Assembly: GCF_024199845.1 (NCBI RefSeq) | Contig: NZ_JANADO010000001.1 | Location: 248,001 to 312,000 of the forward strand | Direction of reading: 5' to 3' | Length of the DNA stretch: 64,000 nucleotides | DNA from: Bradyrhizobium sp. CCGB12 | Lineage (GTDB): Bacteria; Pseudomonadota; Alphaproteobacteria; Rhizobiales; Xanthobacteraceae | Translations under genes and position numbers: made by a program | Notes under the pieces: model-generated | Database searches by the model: none | The model's input: the letters and a program-made list of their open reading frames with translations, nothing else | Told to the model about the DNA's origin: nothing | Shown: one piece after another, positions 43,155 through 52,630 of the stretch | Layout of the letters: each line of letters begins with the position of its first letter | Position numbering within the stretch: position 1 is the stretch's first letter

Positions 43155-44030
43155 TCAGCGCGTGCGCGTTGTCGTCGTCGCGAAGATCGGCCGACCGAAC
43201 GGATCGAGCTGCTGCCGCAACTGCTGAGGCGGTGGACGCCGCACCACGTGATTCCGCTTCTTGGCCTTCGCCTTGCGCTTGGTCGCCTTGCTGTCGGGCG
43301 CGGCGGTATCGGGCTTGGCGGTGTCGGTCTTGGCAGTATCGGTCCTGGAAGTGTCGGCCTTGGCAGTCTCGGTCTTGGCAGCGTCGGCCTTGGTGGTGTC
43401 TGTCCCGGCAGTGTCAGTCTTGGCCTCCGCCGGCGCATCCTTGGAGATCGTCCCCGCCGGATCGTTCAGCGCGGCCAGCTTCGCCGAGCCGACATCGAGC
43501 GCCGAGGAGGCGAGGGCAGCGCTGGGATCGGCCGGTGCCGGCTCGCCGACCGGCTTAGCCTCGGGGATGGATGCCGTGGTGTCGGCAGCGGTGAGCGTGT
43601 CGGTGGACGCTGGTGCCGCGGCCTCCGCGATCGCTTCGGGCTTGGCCGGTTCGACGGCCGGGACCTCAGCCGGCGGTGCAGCGAGTTGGGGCTGAGCTTC
43701 GGCCTCGTTAGCCGGCGCGGCGACCTGCTCTGGCTCGCTCGCGGGCAGCGCAATGGTCGGTACCTGGTCGCGTATCGACGGCTCCGGCTCGGCGGTGACA
43801 GGCTCGACGGTCACGGGCTCGACCGGTTCGGCGCGGAGGACCGCGAGCACCGGCGGGGCCGGCTCGGGACTCTGCGCAAACACCTTCTCCTGCGGGCCGT
43901 TCCGCCAGGAGGGGTTGTTGACATACTGCTCATGGGACGCCCGCAGCAGCGCGGCGGCCCCTAGGCCGAACACCAGGATGGAGGTTGACAGCAGGATCGC
44001 GGCAAACAGGAAGCGAAAGCCGGGAAGCAT
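43155..44030 (-). CDS. Membrane-anchored Pro/Ala-rich low-complexity protein
   Basis: This 291-residue protein has one N-terminal transmembrane helix (FRFLFAAILLSTSILVFGLG) and a long extracytoplasmic part dominated by Pro, Ala, Glu and Val. A stretch of short repeats around KTDTAK / TETAKADT follows, and then a basic end (KRKAKAKKRNHVVRRPPP). No folded domain is recognised. The ATG at 44028-44030 directly precedes the membrane helix; the frame is open to a TTG at 44138. It may be a periplasm-spanning or cell-wall-interacting protein. It is divergent from the L,D-transpeptidase gene. Confidence 0.75.
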   Translation of the reverse strand: MLPGFRFLFAAILLSTSILVFGLGAAALLRASHEQYVNNPSWRNGPQEKVFAQSPEPAPPVLAVLRAEPVEPVTVEPVTAEPEPSIRDQVPTIALPASEPEQVAAPANEAEAQPQLAAPPAEVPAVEPAKPEAIAEAAAPASTDTLTAADTTASIPEAKPVGEPAPADPSAALASSALDVGSAKLAALNDPAGTISKDAPAEAKTDTAGTDTTKADAAKTETAKADTSRTDTAKTDTAKPDTAAPDSKATKRKAKAKKRNHVVRRPPPQQLRQQLDPFGRPIFATTTTRTR

Positions 44031-44380
44031 CGGGCGGGTTGCGAATTTCCGCCCCGGCGGCGAGGTGGCCAGGGCCCATGAGCCATCTGAACGCGGTGAC
44101 GGTACTGAGGGCCGCGTTCGCCACGGATCGGAGTTCAAAGCGGCGGCGAATCAGGCTGATTCGACCATATCGCAACGGCTCTCCTCCGTTCCCTAAAATT
44201 CGGCGCCGAAGAGTCCGCAATTGACGGCGCGATGCGATTTCCGCCCCGTGATGCAACGGGGCAACGGTAGTCTTGCGGATCACAATTCGGCAAATACGCC
44301 TGATATGTCTTGAATGTGCCGCGATCTTCGGTCATCTGGCCGTTAACGGTCCGATCGGGCTTGGGGACTATACAAGAGCG
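44031..44380. other. Intergenic region between two divergent envelope genes
   Basis: The 350 bp separate the Pro/Ala-rich protein from the L,D-transpeptidase gene and must hold both promoters. The first 108 bp could belong to a longer version of the leftward gene. I see no convincing -35/-10 pair or operator. Confidence 0.4.
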
Positions 44381-45586
44381 ATGATGATCAAACATTTTCT
44401 GACGATATGCGCTGCCGCAACGGTCGCTGTGGCGGGAACCTCGCTCGCGCAGGCTCAGAGCTATCCGGTCCAGCAGGCGCCTAGCTACGGCGCTCCGGTC
44501 GAATATCGGCCTGGCGATCGCACGCCGAATTTCGACGCGCTGGACGAAGACGACGATGCGATGCCGCAGACATCGCTGCCGCCGCCCGGCCCGGCCGACG
44601 ACCCGCGCTACGGCCGTCCGGTCGGCGCGCCTCCGGTCTATTCCGCGGCCCCGCCGCAGGGTCCGGTGATGTCGCCGGATGATCCGCGTTATGGCCGTCC
44701 GGCTGGCGCTCCGCCGGTCTATTCGGCGGCCCCGCAGGGCCCCGTGATGTCGCCCGACGATCCCCGCTACGGCCGGCCCGCCGGTCCGCCGCCGGTGATC
44801 TATGCCAACCGTCCGGGGCAGGGCCAGACACCTGCCAATGACGGCTTGCGTCCGCCGGAGGCTGTGGGTGGTCCCGCTGCGACCGGAACGGTCCAGGCCG
44901 ATCAGCCGCCTCTCGGCGCAGATGGCCGGCCGATGACGGTCGCTTCGCTGCCGCCCGAAGAGCAGCCCGATGCTGCGCCGGCGCAGTTGCCGCCGAACCT
45001 GCGCCGCCAGGAAGTCGCGTTCCAGACCAAGGAGCCCGCCGGTACCCTCGTGGTCGATACGCCGAACACCTACCTCTATTACGTGCTCGGAGGCGGCCGT
45101 GCGATCCGCTACGGCGTCCGCGTCGGCCGCGACGGCTTCACCTGGACCGGCGTGCAGAAGATCACCCGCAAGGCCGAATGGCCGGATTGGCATCCGCCGA
45201 CCGAGATGATCGAGCGCCAGCCCTATCTGCCGCGCTTCATGGCCGGTGGCCCCGGCAATCCGCTCGGCGCCCGCGCGATGTATCTCGGCTCGACCGTCTA
45301 CCGCATCCACGGCACCAACCAGCCCTCGACGATCGGCAAGTTCGTCTCGTCCGGCTGCATCGGCATGCTGAACGAGGACGTCTCCGACCTGTTCGACCGC
45401 GTCAAGGTCGGCACTCGCGTGGTGGTGATGCCGGGTGGTCCGCCGCCGGGAACGGCGACCGCCTCCGCCGCGCCGACGACCGGTGCGGCTGCCGGCCCGG
45501 CTCCGATGGCCGCGCAGGCTGGCCCCGTCCCGGGCACGCAGCCGACCGTGGTGCCGCCGCTGCCTGCGCCTGTCACCGTGCGCTAA
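44381..45586 (+). CDS. L,D-transpeptidase (YkuD domain), exported
   Basis: This protein of about 401 residues has a signal peptide (HFLTICAAATVAVAGTSLAQA) and a proline-rich linker containing nearly three copies of a 26-27 residue unit beginning DDPRYGRP (residues 73-143). A YkuD catalytic domain spans about residues 220-350, with substrate-side His in YRIHGTNQPS and nucleophile Cys in FVSSGCIGMLNED. The usual Arg after CI is Gly here. It should crosslink peptidoglycan 3-3 or attach proteins to it in the periplasm. Two adjacent ATGs (44381, 44384) are possible starts. A strong terminator follows. Confidence 0.9.
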   Translation: MMIKHFLTICAAATVAVAGTSLAQAQSYPVQQAPSYGAPVEYRPGDRTPNFDALDEDDDAMPQTSLPPPGPADDPRYGRPVGAPPVYSAAPPQGPVMSPDDPRYGRPAGAPPVYSAAPQGPVMSPDDPRYGRPAGPPPVIYANRPGQGQTPANDGLRPPEAVGGPAATGTVQADQPPLGADGRPMTVASLPPEEQPDAAPAQLPPNLRRQEVAFQTKEPAGTLVVDTPNTYLYYVLGGGRAIRYGVRVGRDGFTWTGVQKITRKAEWPDWHPPTEMIERQPYLPRFMAGGPGNPLGARAMYLGSTVYRIHGTNQPSTIGKFVSSGCIGMLNEDVSDLFDRVKVGTRVVVMPGGPPPGTATASAAPTTGAAAGPAPMAAQAGPVPGTQPTVVPPLPAPVTVR

Positions 45587-45612
45587 GGCTTCCTGACAAT
45601 TCAGATTGCGAA

Positions 45613-45637
45613 GGGCGTGCCGTCGGCACGCCCTTTT
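45613..45637. terminator. Rho-independent terminator between convergent genes
   Basis: GGGCGTGCC-GTC-GGCACGCCC is a perfect 9-bp stem followed by TTTT on the plus strand, 27 bp after the L,D-transpeptidase stop. It is also just beyond the stop of the minus-strand dehydrogenase, where AAAA/TT flank it, so it may work in both directions. Confidence 0.85.
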
Positions 45638-45641
45638 CGTT

Positions 45642-46604
45642 TCAGGCCAGCTTGCGCGGCAGCTCGCCGCCCTTGGTGAAGGCGTCGATCGCCTCGACCA
45701 TCTGGCCGTAATGGATGCGCAGCCCGTCCGCGGTCGCGTAGCCGAGATGCGGTGTCAGCACGAGGTTGTCGAGCTTGCGGAAGGGGTGGTCGACCGGCAG
45801 CGGCTCGACCGAGAACACGTCGATGCCGGCGCCCGCGATCTTCCTCTGCTGCAAGGCCTCGAGCAGCGCATGCTCGTCGACGATCGGCCCGCGCGCGGTG
45901 TTGACGAGAAAGGCGGTCGGCTTCATCCGCGTGAGATCGGCAGCTCCGACCAGTCCGCGCGAGCGCTCGCTCAGCACCACGTGGATGGTGACGATGTCGG
46001 CCTTGGCGAACAGCTCGTCCTTGGTGGCGTAGCCGACGCCGGCCGCCGCGCACTTCTCGGGCGTGAGGTTCGGGCTCCAGGCGATCACGTTCATGCCGAA
46101 CGCTTTCGCAATGCCGGCCATCTTGCTGCCGAGCTTGCCGAGCCCGACGATGCCGAGCGTCAGCCCCTCGATCTCGACGCCGGCAAAGGTTTGCCAGGGC
46201 TCGCCGGCATGCATGCGCGCATTCTCGCGGCCGATGCCGCGGGTCAGTTCCAGGATCAGGCCCATGGTCAGCGGTGCCGTGGGATCGCGCGAATATTGCG
46301 TGCCGGCGATGGCGACGCCGCGCCCCTTCGCGGCTTCCATGTCGATCGCGGCGTTGCGCATGCCTGAGGTCAGCAGCAGCTTCAGCTTCGGCAGTTTGTC
46401 GAACAGACTCTTCGGGAATGCGGTGCGCTCGCGCATCGCGCAGACGATGTCGAAATCGGCCAGCGCGCTGGCCGCGGCCTGCTCCGAGGCGAAGGGACGG
46501 CTGAACACGGTGACATCGACGCGGTCGGACAGTTTCGGCCAATCGGCGACGTCGAGCGCGAGGTTGAAATAGTCGTCGAGAATTGCACAGCGCAGCCGCG
46601 TCAT
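45642..46604 (-). CDS. D-2-hydroxyacid dehydrogenase family protein
   Basis: This 320-residue NAD-dependent dehydrogenase has its Rossmann motif in GIVGLGKLGSKMAGIAKAFG. The catalytic residues are Arg in VNTARGPIVDEHAL, Glu in VFSVEPLPVDHPF and His in VLTPHLGYAT. The N-terminus (MTRLRCAILDDYFNLALDVA) is typical of a phosphoglycerate-dehydrogenase-like subfamily without the regulatory ACT domain. Substrate unknown. It is convergent with the L,D-transpeptidase gene across a shared terminator. Confidence 0.9.
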   Translation of the reverse strand: MTRLRCAILDDYFNLALDVADWPKLSDRVDVTVFSRPFASEQAAASALADFDIVCAMRERTAFPKSLFDKLPKLKLLLTSGMRNAAIDMEAAKGRGVAIAGTQYSRDPTAPLTMGLILELTRGIGRENARMHAGEPWQTFAGVEIEGLTLGIVGLGKLGSKMAGIAKAFGMNVIAWSPNLTPEKCAAAGVGYATKDELFAKADIVTIHVVLSERSRGLVGAADLTRMKPTAFLVNTARGPIVDEHALLEALQQRKIAGAGIDVFSVEPLPVDHPFRKLDNLVLTPHLGYATADGLRIHYGQMVEAIDAFTKGGELPRKLA

Positions 46605-46737
46605 CAGCGTTCATCCATGGCGAGAGGTGATGGCGCCAGCGGGGGGCCGCCATCGTCGAAATCCAGGCCATGGTTGCGCGCAATCACGCCTGCGCGCAAC
46701 AGCTTGCGTCTTCAAAAGTCCGATAGGGAGGAGGCGC

Positions 46738-46953
46738 TTAGAGGTCGCGGGGCTTCAGGCGGAACGGCGCATCCATGCCGTGCTTGGCGCGCCAGGCCGG
46801 GCCAGGGCCGCGCATGTAATGCAGCTCGGGGCGATACGGGTTGAAGGCGGTGGCGAAGAAGCGCTTCCAGAAGCTCTGGATTTCCGAGACGAATCCGGAG
46901 ACGTGTCCGGCTTCTGCCGGCACAGGAAGAGAGTTGGTCTCGATCATGGCCAT
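46738..46953 (-). CDS. Small conserved hypothetical protein
   Basis: This 71-residue protein has a polar N-terminus (MAMIETNSLPVPAEAGHVSG) and an aromatic middle (EIQSFWKRFFATAFNPYRPE). It ends with a Gly/Pro/Arg-rich part (YMRGPGPAWRAKHGMD) and RLKPRDL. It has no signal peptide or membrane helix. The composition is that of a real gene and it looks like a short family found in Bradyrhizobium, but the function is unknown. Confidence 0.6.
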   Translation of the reverse strand: MAMIETNSLPVPAEAGHVSGFVSEIQSFWKRFFATAFNPYRPELHYMRGPGPAWRAKHGMDAPFRLKPRDL

Positions 46954-47188
46954 GACGCTGTCTCGCCGTGCTACCCGGTCATTCTGAGCGGGTGGCGCTG
47001 TTTCCGCGCGAAACCGAGCTTTGGCCTGATTTATTAAAAGATGGTTTCAATTGTCCGGATCGGCGGCGAGATGGTGTCCGAACCGTATTCATCCGTGGTG
47101 AACGGACGGAAAACATTGCCCTTTGGGGGCGGGATCGCTACATCGGCGGCAAGCAAAATTTCCTCAAATCGAAGGTTTCACGGGACCG

Positions 47189-48838
<1,650 letters not shown>

Positions 48839-48845
48839 TCTCGGC

Positions 48846-50075
48846 ATGATGCGGCGGGCGCTCATCGCTGCGGTGATCGTGGTCACCTGTGGCTGCTGGT
48901 CGTCCGCCCGCGCCGCCGATGCCGCCTTCACGCAGTTCATCGCATCACTCTGGCAGGAGGCACAGGCGGCGGGCGTGTCACGCGCGACATTCGAGCAACA
49001 GACGCGTGGGCTCGAGCCTGACTACAAGCTGCCCGATCTGCTTCTGCCGGGCCGGCCGGCGACCGGCGCGCCGTCGCAGGCCGAGTTCGTGCAGGTGCCA
49101 GCGGACTACGTCAGGGAAGGCTCGATCGCGCGGCTTGCAGGCGAGGGGCAGCGGTTGCTGCAGAAATATCGGCCGGCGCTGACCGAGATCGAGAAGAAAT
49201 CCGGGGTGCCGGCGACCGTGATGCTCGCGATCTGGGGCCGCGAGACCGATTACGGCCGCTACACTCTGCCTTACGACCTCGTCCGCGTGCTGGCGACGCA
49301 GGCCTATGTCGGCCGCCGCAAGGATCAGTATCGCAACGAGTTCATTCTCGCGCTCAAGATCCTCGGCGAGGGCGTGGTGACGCGCAAGGACATGCGCTCG
49401 TCCTGGGCCGGTGCGACCGGCCTCACGCAGTTCCTGCCATCGGAGTATTACAAGCACGGCGTCGATTTCGACGGCGACGGACGCATCGACATCTGGCATT
49501 CGGTGCCGGATGCGCTGGCGTCCGCCGCGCAGCAGCTCGTCAACAAGGGTTGGCAGAGCGGCGTGCGCTGGGCCTACGAGGTGCAGGCGCCGGCCAAGGT
49601 CGATTGCACCAATGGCGTGCCCGAGGTGACGAAGCCGATCGGGCAGTGGCTGCGCGAAGGTTTTGTGCCGGTGCGCGGGCAGAAGCTGAGCGCCGCCGAG
49701 CAGTCGCAGCCGGCCTCGCTGCTGCAGCCGGAGGGCATCTACGGTCCGTCATTCCTGACCACGAAGAATTACTTCGTCATCAAGGAATACAATTTCTCCG
49801 ACCTCTACGTGCTGTTCGTCGGCCATCTCAGCGACCGCATGACCAGCCCGCTGCCATTCGCAACGCCCTGGTCGGCTTCGAAGCAGTTGCGCACGACGGA
49901 CGTCGAGACCATGCAGCGCGGGCTGACGCGCGTCGGGCTCTATAAGGACAAGATCGACGGCAAGGCGGGCATGCAGACCCGCGCCGCGCTCGGCGCTTAC
50001 CAGAAGTCGGCCGGCCTCAAGGTGGATTGCTGGCCGAGCGAAGAGGTGCTGCGTTCGATCCAGGCGGCGCGATAA
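48846..50075 (+). CDS. Lytic murein transglycosylase (MltB-like) with peptidoglycan-binding domain
   Basis: This 409-residue protein has a signal peptide (ALIAAVIVVTCGCWSSARA), an SLT_2/MltB-type catalytic domain (about residues 30-320) and a C-terminal PG_binding_1 domain (about 345-405: MQRGLTRVGLYKDKIDGKAG, then TRAALGAYQKSAGL). The catalytic Glu is in IWGRETDYGRY. A Cys at about residue 17 lies in the signal peptide, but without a clear lipobox. It cleaves peptidoglycan strands to 1,6-anhydromuropeptides in the periplasm. A terminator for the opposite strand lies just after it. Confidence 0.92.
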   Translation: MMRRALIAAVIVVTCGCWSSARAADAAFTQFIASLWQEAQAAGVSRATFEQQTRGLEPDYKLPDLLLPGRPATGAPSQAEFVQVPADYVREGSIARLAGEGQRLLQKYRPALTEIEKKSGVPATVMLAIWGRETDYGRYTLPYDLVRVLATQAYVGRRKDQYRNEFILALKILGEGVVTRKDMRSSWAGATGLTQFLPSEYYKHGVDFDGDGRIDIWHSVPDALASAAQQLVNKGWQSGVRWAYEVQAPAKVDCTNGVPEVTKPIGQWLREGFVPVRGQKLSAAEQSQPASLLQPEGIYGPSFLTTKNYFVIKEYNFSDLYVLFVGHLSDRMTSPLPFATPWSASKQLRTTDVETMQRGLTRVGLYKDKIDGKAGMQTRAALGAYQKSAGLKVDCWPSEEVLRSIQAAR

Positions 50076-50092
50076 CGGTTCTCGACTTCGGC

Positions 50093-50129
50093 CAAAAGAA
50101 AAAGCCCGGCCGATGGTTTCGACCGGGCT
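50093..50129 (-). terminator. Rho-independent terminator of the 50163 gene
   Basis: Read leftward, AGCCCGG...CCGGGCT forms a hairpin followed by TTTTTCTTTT. It lies 34 bp after the stop of the small exported protein gene on the minus strand. Confidence 0.8.
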
Positions 50130-50162
50130 TCGATCGTGGCGCGGATGCGCCTTGCGATCAGA

Positions 50163-50444
50163 TCAGTAACAGACGCGAACCGGGCGAACGACCCAGCCGT
50201 AGCCGTCCCAATAACGCTGGCGCTGCCAGTAGCAGGGCGCGGGCGGCGGGGGCTCGGCCACGTACACCGGACCACCATAGGCGGGGCGACTCGACGCGAT
50301 GGCGCCGCCCACGATCGCGCCGCCGATCAGGCCGGCCGCGAGGCCGGCGCCGAGGCCGTCATGAGCCTTCGCGGACGGAGTAGCGGTCACCAGCGAACCG
50401 GCAACCGTCGCAACCGTGAGGGCGGCAACTAAAGTCTTCTTCAT
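50163..50444 (-). CDS. Small exported glycine-zipper protein, paralogue of the 50685 gene product
   Basis: This 93-residue protein has a signal peptide (MKKTLVAALTVATVAGSLVT, cleavage after SAKA) and a glycine-zipper-like hydrophobic part (GLGAGLAAGLIGGAIVGGAI). A Pro-rich linker leads to a conserved end, CYWQRQRYWDGYGW, finishing in VRPVRVCY with two Cys that could form a disulfide. The ATG at 50442-50444 is the natural signal-peptide start. The end is shared with the neighbouring paralogue 240 bp away. A membrane-associated periplasmic role is likely; the function is unknown. Confidence 0.8.
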   Translation of the reverse strand: MKKTLVAALTVATVAGSLVTATPSAKAHDGLGAGLAAGLIGGAIVGGAIASSRPAYGGPVYVAEPPPPAPCYWQRQRYWDGYGWVVRPVRVCY

Positions 50445-50684
50445 GCTCTTGGCTCTCCTGGGAGAATAGGCTCCCCTTGTGAGGGGTGGCCGGGTTTTCA
50501 AAGGTTCACGCACACTCTGATGAAATTGGCCTTGCAGCTAGGAAGCGCGCAAATGGTCAACCCACGGTAAACGCACACGGAGCTGTGACGAGAAAAAGCG
50601 GTCTTTTTCGGGCCCTGAGATGAACGGCGCATCCGTAGTGAAGCGGCCCAAGCGACTTCTCGAAGCGATCCGGTTTGGCGCGCC

Positions 50685-51008
50685 TCAGCCGCAGACTCGG
50701 ACGCGGCGGACGCGCCAGGCATAGCCGTCCCAGAAACGCTGCCTCTGCCAGGCGCAACCGCCGTAGTAGTCGTCGGCGACATAGCCAGGACCGGGAGCGT
50801 AGTAGCGGGGCGGGTAATAGCCGGGGCCGTAGCCCGGACCGTAGCCGTAGGCGGGACCCGGTCCGTAATAATACGGAGAGGCCAGTGCGCCCCCGACGAT
50901 GATCCCGGCGGCCACGCCGGCCGCAACGCCGCGCTGCGCATGGGCCGGCGTTCCCGCCGTCAGAGCCAGGGTGACGATGGCAGCGACTGCCAGGAGCGAC
51001 TTCTTCAT
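50685..51008 (-). CDS. Small exported Tyr/Pro/Gly-rich protein, paralogue of the 50163 gene product
   Basis: This 107-residue protein has a signal peptide (MKKSLLAVAAIVTLALTAG, cleavage after AHA) and a short glycine-zipper (GVAAGVAAGIIVGGALA). A PGYGPGYGPGYYPPRYY-type low-complexity linker follows, and then the conserved end CAWQRQRFWDGYAW finishing in RVRRVRVCG. The start at 51008 is the natural signal-peptide Met; an open frame upstream has no coding character. It is a paralogue of the next gene downstream and may share its function in the envelope. Confidence 0.8.
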   Translation of the reverse strand: MKKSLLAVAAIVTLALTAGTPAHAQRGVAAGVAAGIIVGGALASPYYYGPGPAYGYGPGYGPGYYPPRYYAPGPGYVADDYYGGCAWQRQRFWDGYAWRVRRVRVCG

Positions 51009-51139
51009 TGGCTTGACCTTTCGCACAAACACGCGGGAACTCTTTGGGGTAAGGTTCCATATTTCGTTTGAATGATCAATGAACGGCACCTTTGCCGGAG
51101 GCGACCAATTGGCATGGATCGCAGCTCCAGCGGGCGACG

Positions 51140-51448
51140 ATGATGGGCAACGCGATGGTCAATGCATTGATCGCTGCTGGAATCGTTGGCGCGATCGGCT
51201 ACGGCTGGATCACACACCTGCAGAACCGCGGCCGGCGCTCCCGCGCGGCGGCCGGCAGCGATGGAGGGAGTAGCGGCGGCGACAGCTATTCCGGGACGAG
51301 CGACGGCTTTTCGCTGGGAAGCTGGTTTTCCAGCGGCAGTTCGGAGAGTTCGACTGACGGTGGCAGCTGTTCCAGCAGCGATGGCGGCAGCAATGGTGGG
51401 GATTGCGGAGGGGGCGGCGACGGTGGCGGAGGGGGCGGTGGCGACTAG
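51140..51448 (+). CDS. Membrane-anchored protein with Gly/Ser-rich tail
   Basis: This protein of about 102 residues has one N-terminal membrane segment (MVNALIAAGIVGAIGYGWIT), a basic stretch (NRGRRSR) that would stay in the cytoplasm, and a long tail almost wholly of Gly, Ser and Asp with a few Cys. It ends in a run of Gly and a final Asp. The start is uncertain (ATG 51140 or 51143; TTG at 51092). Low complexity prevents family assignment. It lies upstream of bfd on the same strand, but 160 bp away with an inverted repeat between. Confidence 0.55.
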   Translation: MMGNAMVNALIAAGIVGAIGYGWITHLQNRGRRSRAAAGSDGGSSGGDSYSGTSDGFSLGSWFSSGSSESSTDGGSCSSSDGGSNGGDCGGGGDGGGGGGGD

Positions 51449-51476
51449 ATCCACCGCAATCTTTGAGCCAGCTCAA

Positions 51477-51502
51477 AGCCTAGTTTATAGCCGTTCTAGG
51501 CT
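51477..51502 (+). promoter_or_regulatory. Inverted repeat upstream of bfd, ICE-like core
   Basis: AGCCTAG-N12-CTAGGCT is a perfect 7-bp inverted repeat. Its interior at 51484-51500 (TTTATAG-CCG-TTCTAGG) matches 10 of 14 arm positions of the ICE consensus TTTAGAA-N3-TTCTAAA. It lies about 110 bp before bfd. It may be a weak Irr site or another operator. Confidence 0.45.
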
Positions 51503-51609
51503 GTATTCGGGCTAGTTTGGAATAGCTTGAAATACCGGTTTTTCCTTTTGCATCCGGCCGGCCCCTTAAATATCGATGATGGTGCATCACCGAAGGGCCT
51601 GCCGCTTCC

Positions 51610-51882
51610 ATGATCGTTTGTTCTTGTAACGTGCTGAGCGATGACGACATCCGCGCCGCTGTCGCCGAGTCCGACGACGCTGTGCGCCATGCCAAGCAGG
51701 TTTATGGATGCCTCGGTTGTAGCGCCGAATGCGGCCGGTGTGCCCGGACCATCAAGACCATCATCGACGAAGCGCTTGGCCCCTGCGCCCAGTCGTGCTG
51801 TGCCGGCTGTCCGCACAGCCACACGGTGGCCGCCAACGACGAGATCGCCGAACCCGCTCAGTTCGCGCTCGCGGCCTGCTGA
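51610..51882 (+). CDS. bfd: Bacterioferritin-associated ferredoxin with Cys-rich C-terminal extension
   Basis: This 90-residue [2Fe-2S] ferredoxin matches Bfd over its first 58 residues: cluster ligands C4 and C6 (IVCSCNV) and C41 and C44 (AECGRC). Bfd delivers electrons to bacterioferritin so that stored ferric iron is released. Two further Cys (C34, C37) precede the second ligand pair. The C-terminal tail holds C59, C63, C64 and C67 and a His (CAGCPHSH), beyond the usual length of about 64 residues. bfr follows after 131 bp with its own ICE site, so the two genes may be transcribed separately or together. Confidence 0.92.
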   Translation: MIVCSCNVLSDDDIRAAVAESDDAVRHAKQVYGCLGCSAECGRCARTIKTIIDEALGPCAQSCCAGCPHSHTVAANDEIAEPAQFALAAC

Positions 51883-51953
51883 ACCTACCATACGGCCTCC
51901 CTTCTTTTCCCCGGCTGCGTCGCAGTAGCTGGTTGCCCTCGTCCGCAAACTCA

Positions 51954-51970
51954 TTTAGAAGCATTCTAAA
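51954..51970. promoter_or_regulatory. Iron control element (ICE), Irr binding site of bfr
   Basis: TTTAGAAGCATTCTAAA is a perfect 7-3-7 palindrome identical in its arms to the ICE motif described for Irr-regulated genes in Bradyrhizobium. It lies 44 bp before the bfr start, where binding would block transcription. Known biology: Irr accumulates under iron limitation and represses storage genes such as bfr. The role here is inferred from that and from the exact match. Confidence 0.85.
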
Positions 51971-52013
51971 TTCGGTTAAGGACCGATTTGGACTGCAAGA
52001 GCTGGAGTGAACC

Positions 52014-52502
52014 ATGCAGGGCGACGCAAAAGTCATCGACTATCTCAACAAGGCGCTGCGTCATGAGCTAACTGCGATCAACCAGTACTGGCTGCACTAC
52101 CGTTTCCTCGACAATTGGGGCCTGTTGGACATGGCCAAGGTCTGGCGCAAGGAGTCCATCGAGGAGATGGAGCACGCCGACAAGCTCACCGCGCGCATCC
52201 TGTTCCTGGACGGCTTCCCGAACATGCAGGTGCTCGATCCCCTGCGCATCGGCCAGAACGTCAAGGAGATCATCGAATGCGACCTCGCCGCCGAGATGAG
52301 CGCGCGGGCGCTCTACCAGGAAGCGGCGACCTACTGCCATGGCGCCAAGGACTACGTCACGCGTGACCTGTTCGAGAAGCTGATGAGCGACGAGGAGCAC
52401 CACATCGACTTCCTCGAAACCCAGCTCGATTTGATCGGCCGTATCGGCCTCGAGCTCTACACCCAGAAGCACGTCGGCGGTCTCGAGGGCGAGGGGCACT
52501 AA
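52014..52502 (+). CDS. bfr: Bacterioferritin
   Basis: This 162-residue iron-storage protein has all ferroxidase-centre residues at the standard positions: E18, E51, H54, E94, E127 and H130. M52 is the axial heme ligand shared by two subunits. It assembles into a 24-subunit shell that oxidises Fe(II) and stores ferric mineral. It is preceded by a perfect ICE site and by bfd, whose product would serve in iron release. A palindromic repeat follows 20 bp after the stop. Confidence 0.96.
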   Translation: MQGDAKVIDYLNKALRHELTAINQYWLHYRFLDNWGLLDMAKVWRKESIEEMEHADKLTARILFLDGFPNMQVLDPLRIGQNVKEIIECDLAAEMSARALYQEAATYCHGAKDYVTRDLFEKLMSDEEHHIDFLETQLDLIGRIGLELYTQKHVGGLEGEGH

Positions 52503-52521
52503 GGCTCCACTCTCTCCATTC

Positions 52522-52602
52522 GTCATGGCCGGGCTTGACCCGGCCATCCACATGCTGGCGCACCGTGGAGGCGTGGATGCCCGGGTCAAGCCCGGGCATG
52601 AC
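52522..52602. repeat. Palindromic repeat, GTCATGGCCGGGC type
   Basis: GTCATGGCCGGGCTTGACCC at the left and GGGTCAAGCCCGGGCATGAC at the right are imperfect inverted repeats with a TGGCGCACC-type centre. It separates bfr from the convergent PNPOx-like gene. Confidence 0.85.
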
Positions 52603-52630
52603 AGTCTGCTTAAACAAGCAAATGCGCCAG

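Noticed and set aside
45613..45637. Operator interpretation of the GGGCGTGCC palindrome
   Set aside because: Position after two convergent stop codons and the following T run fit a terminator much better.
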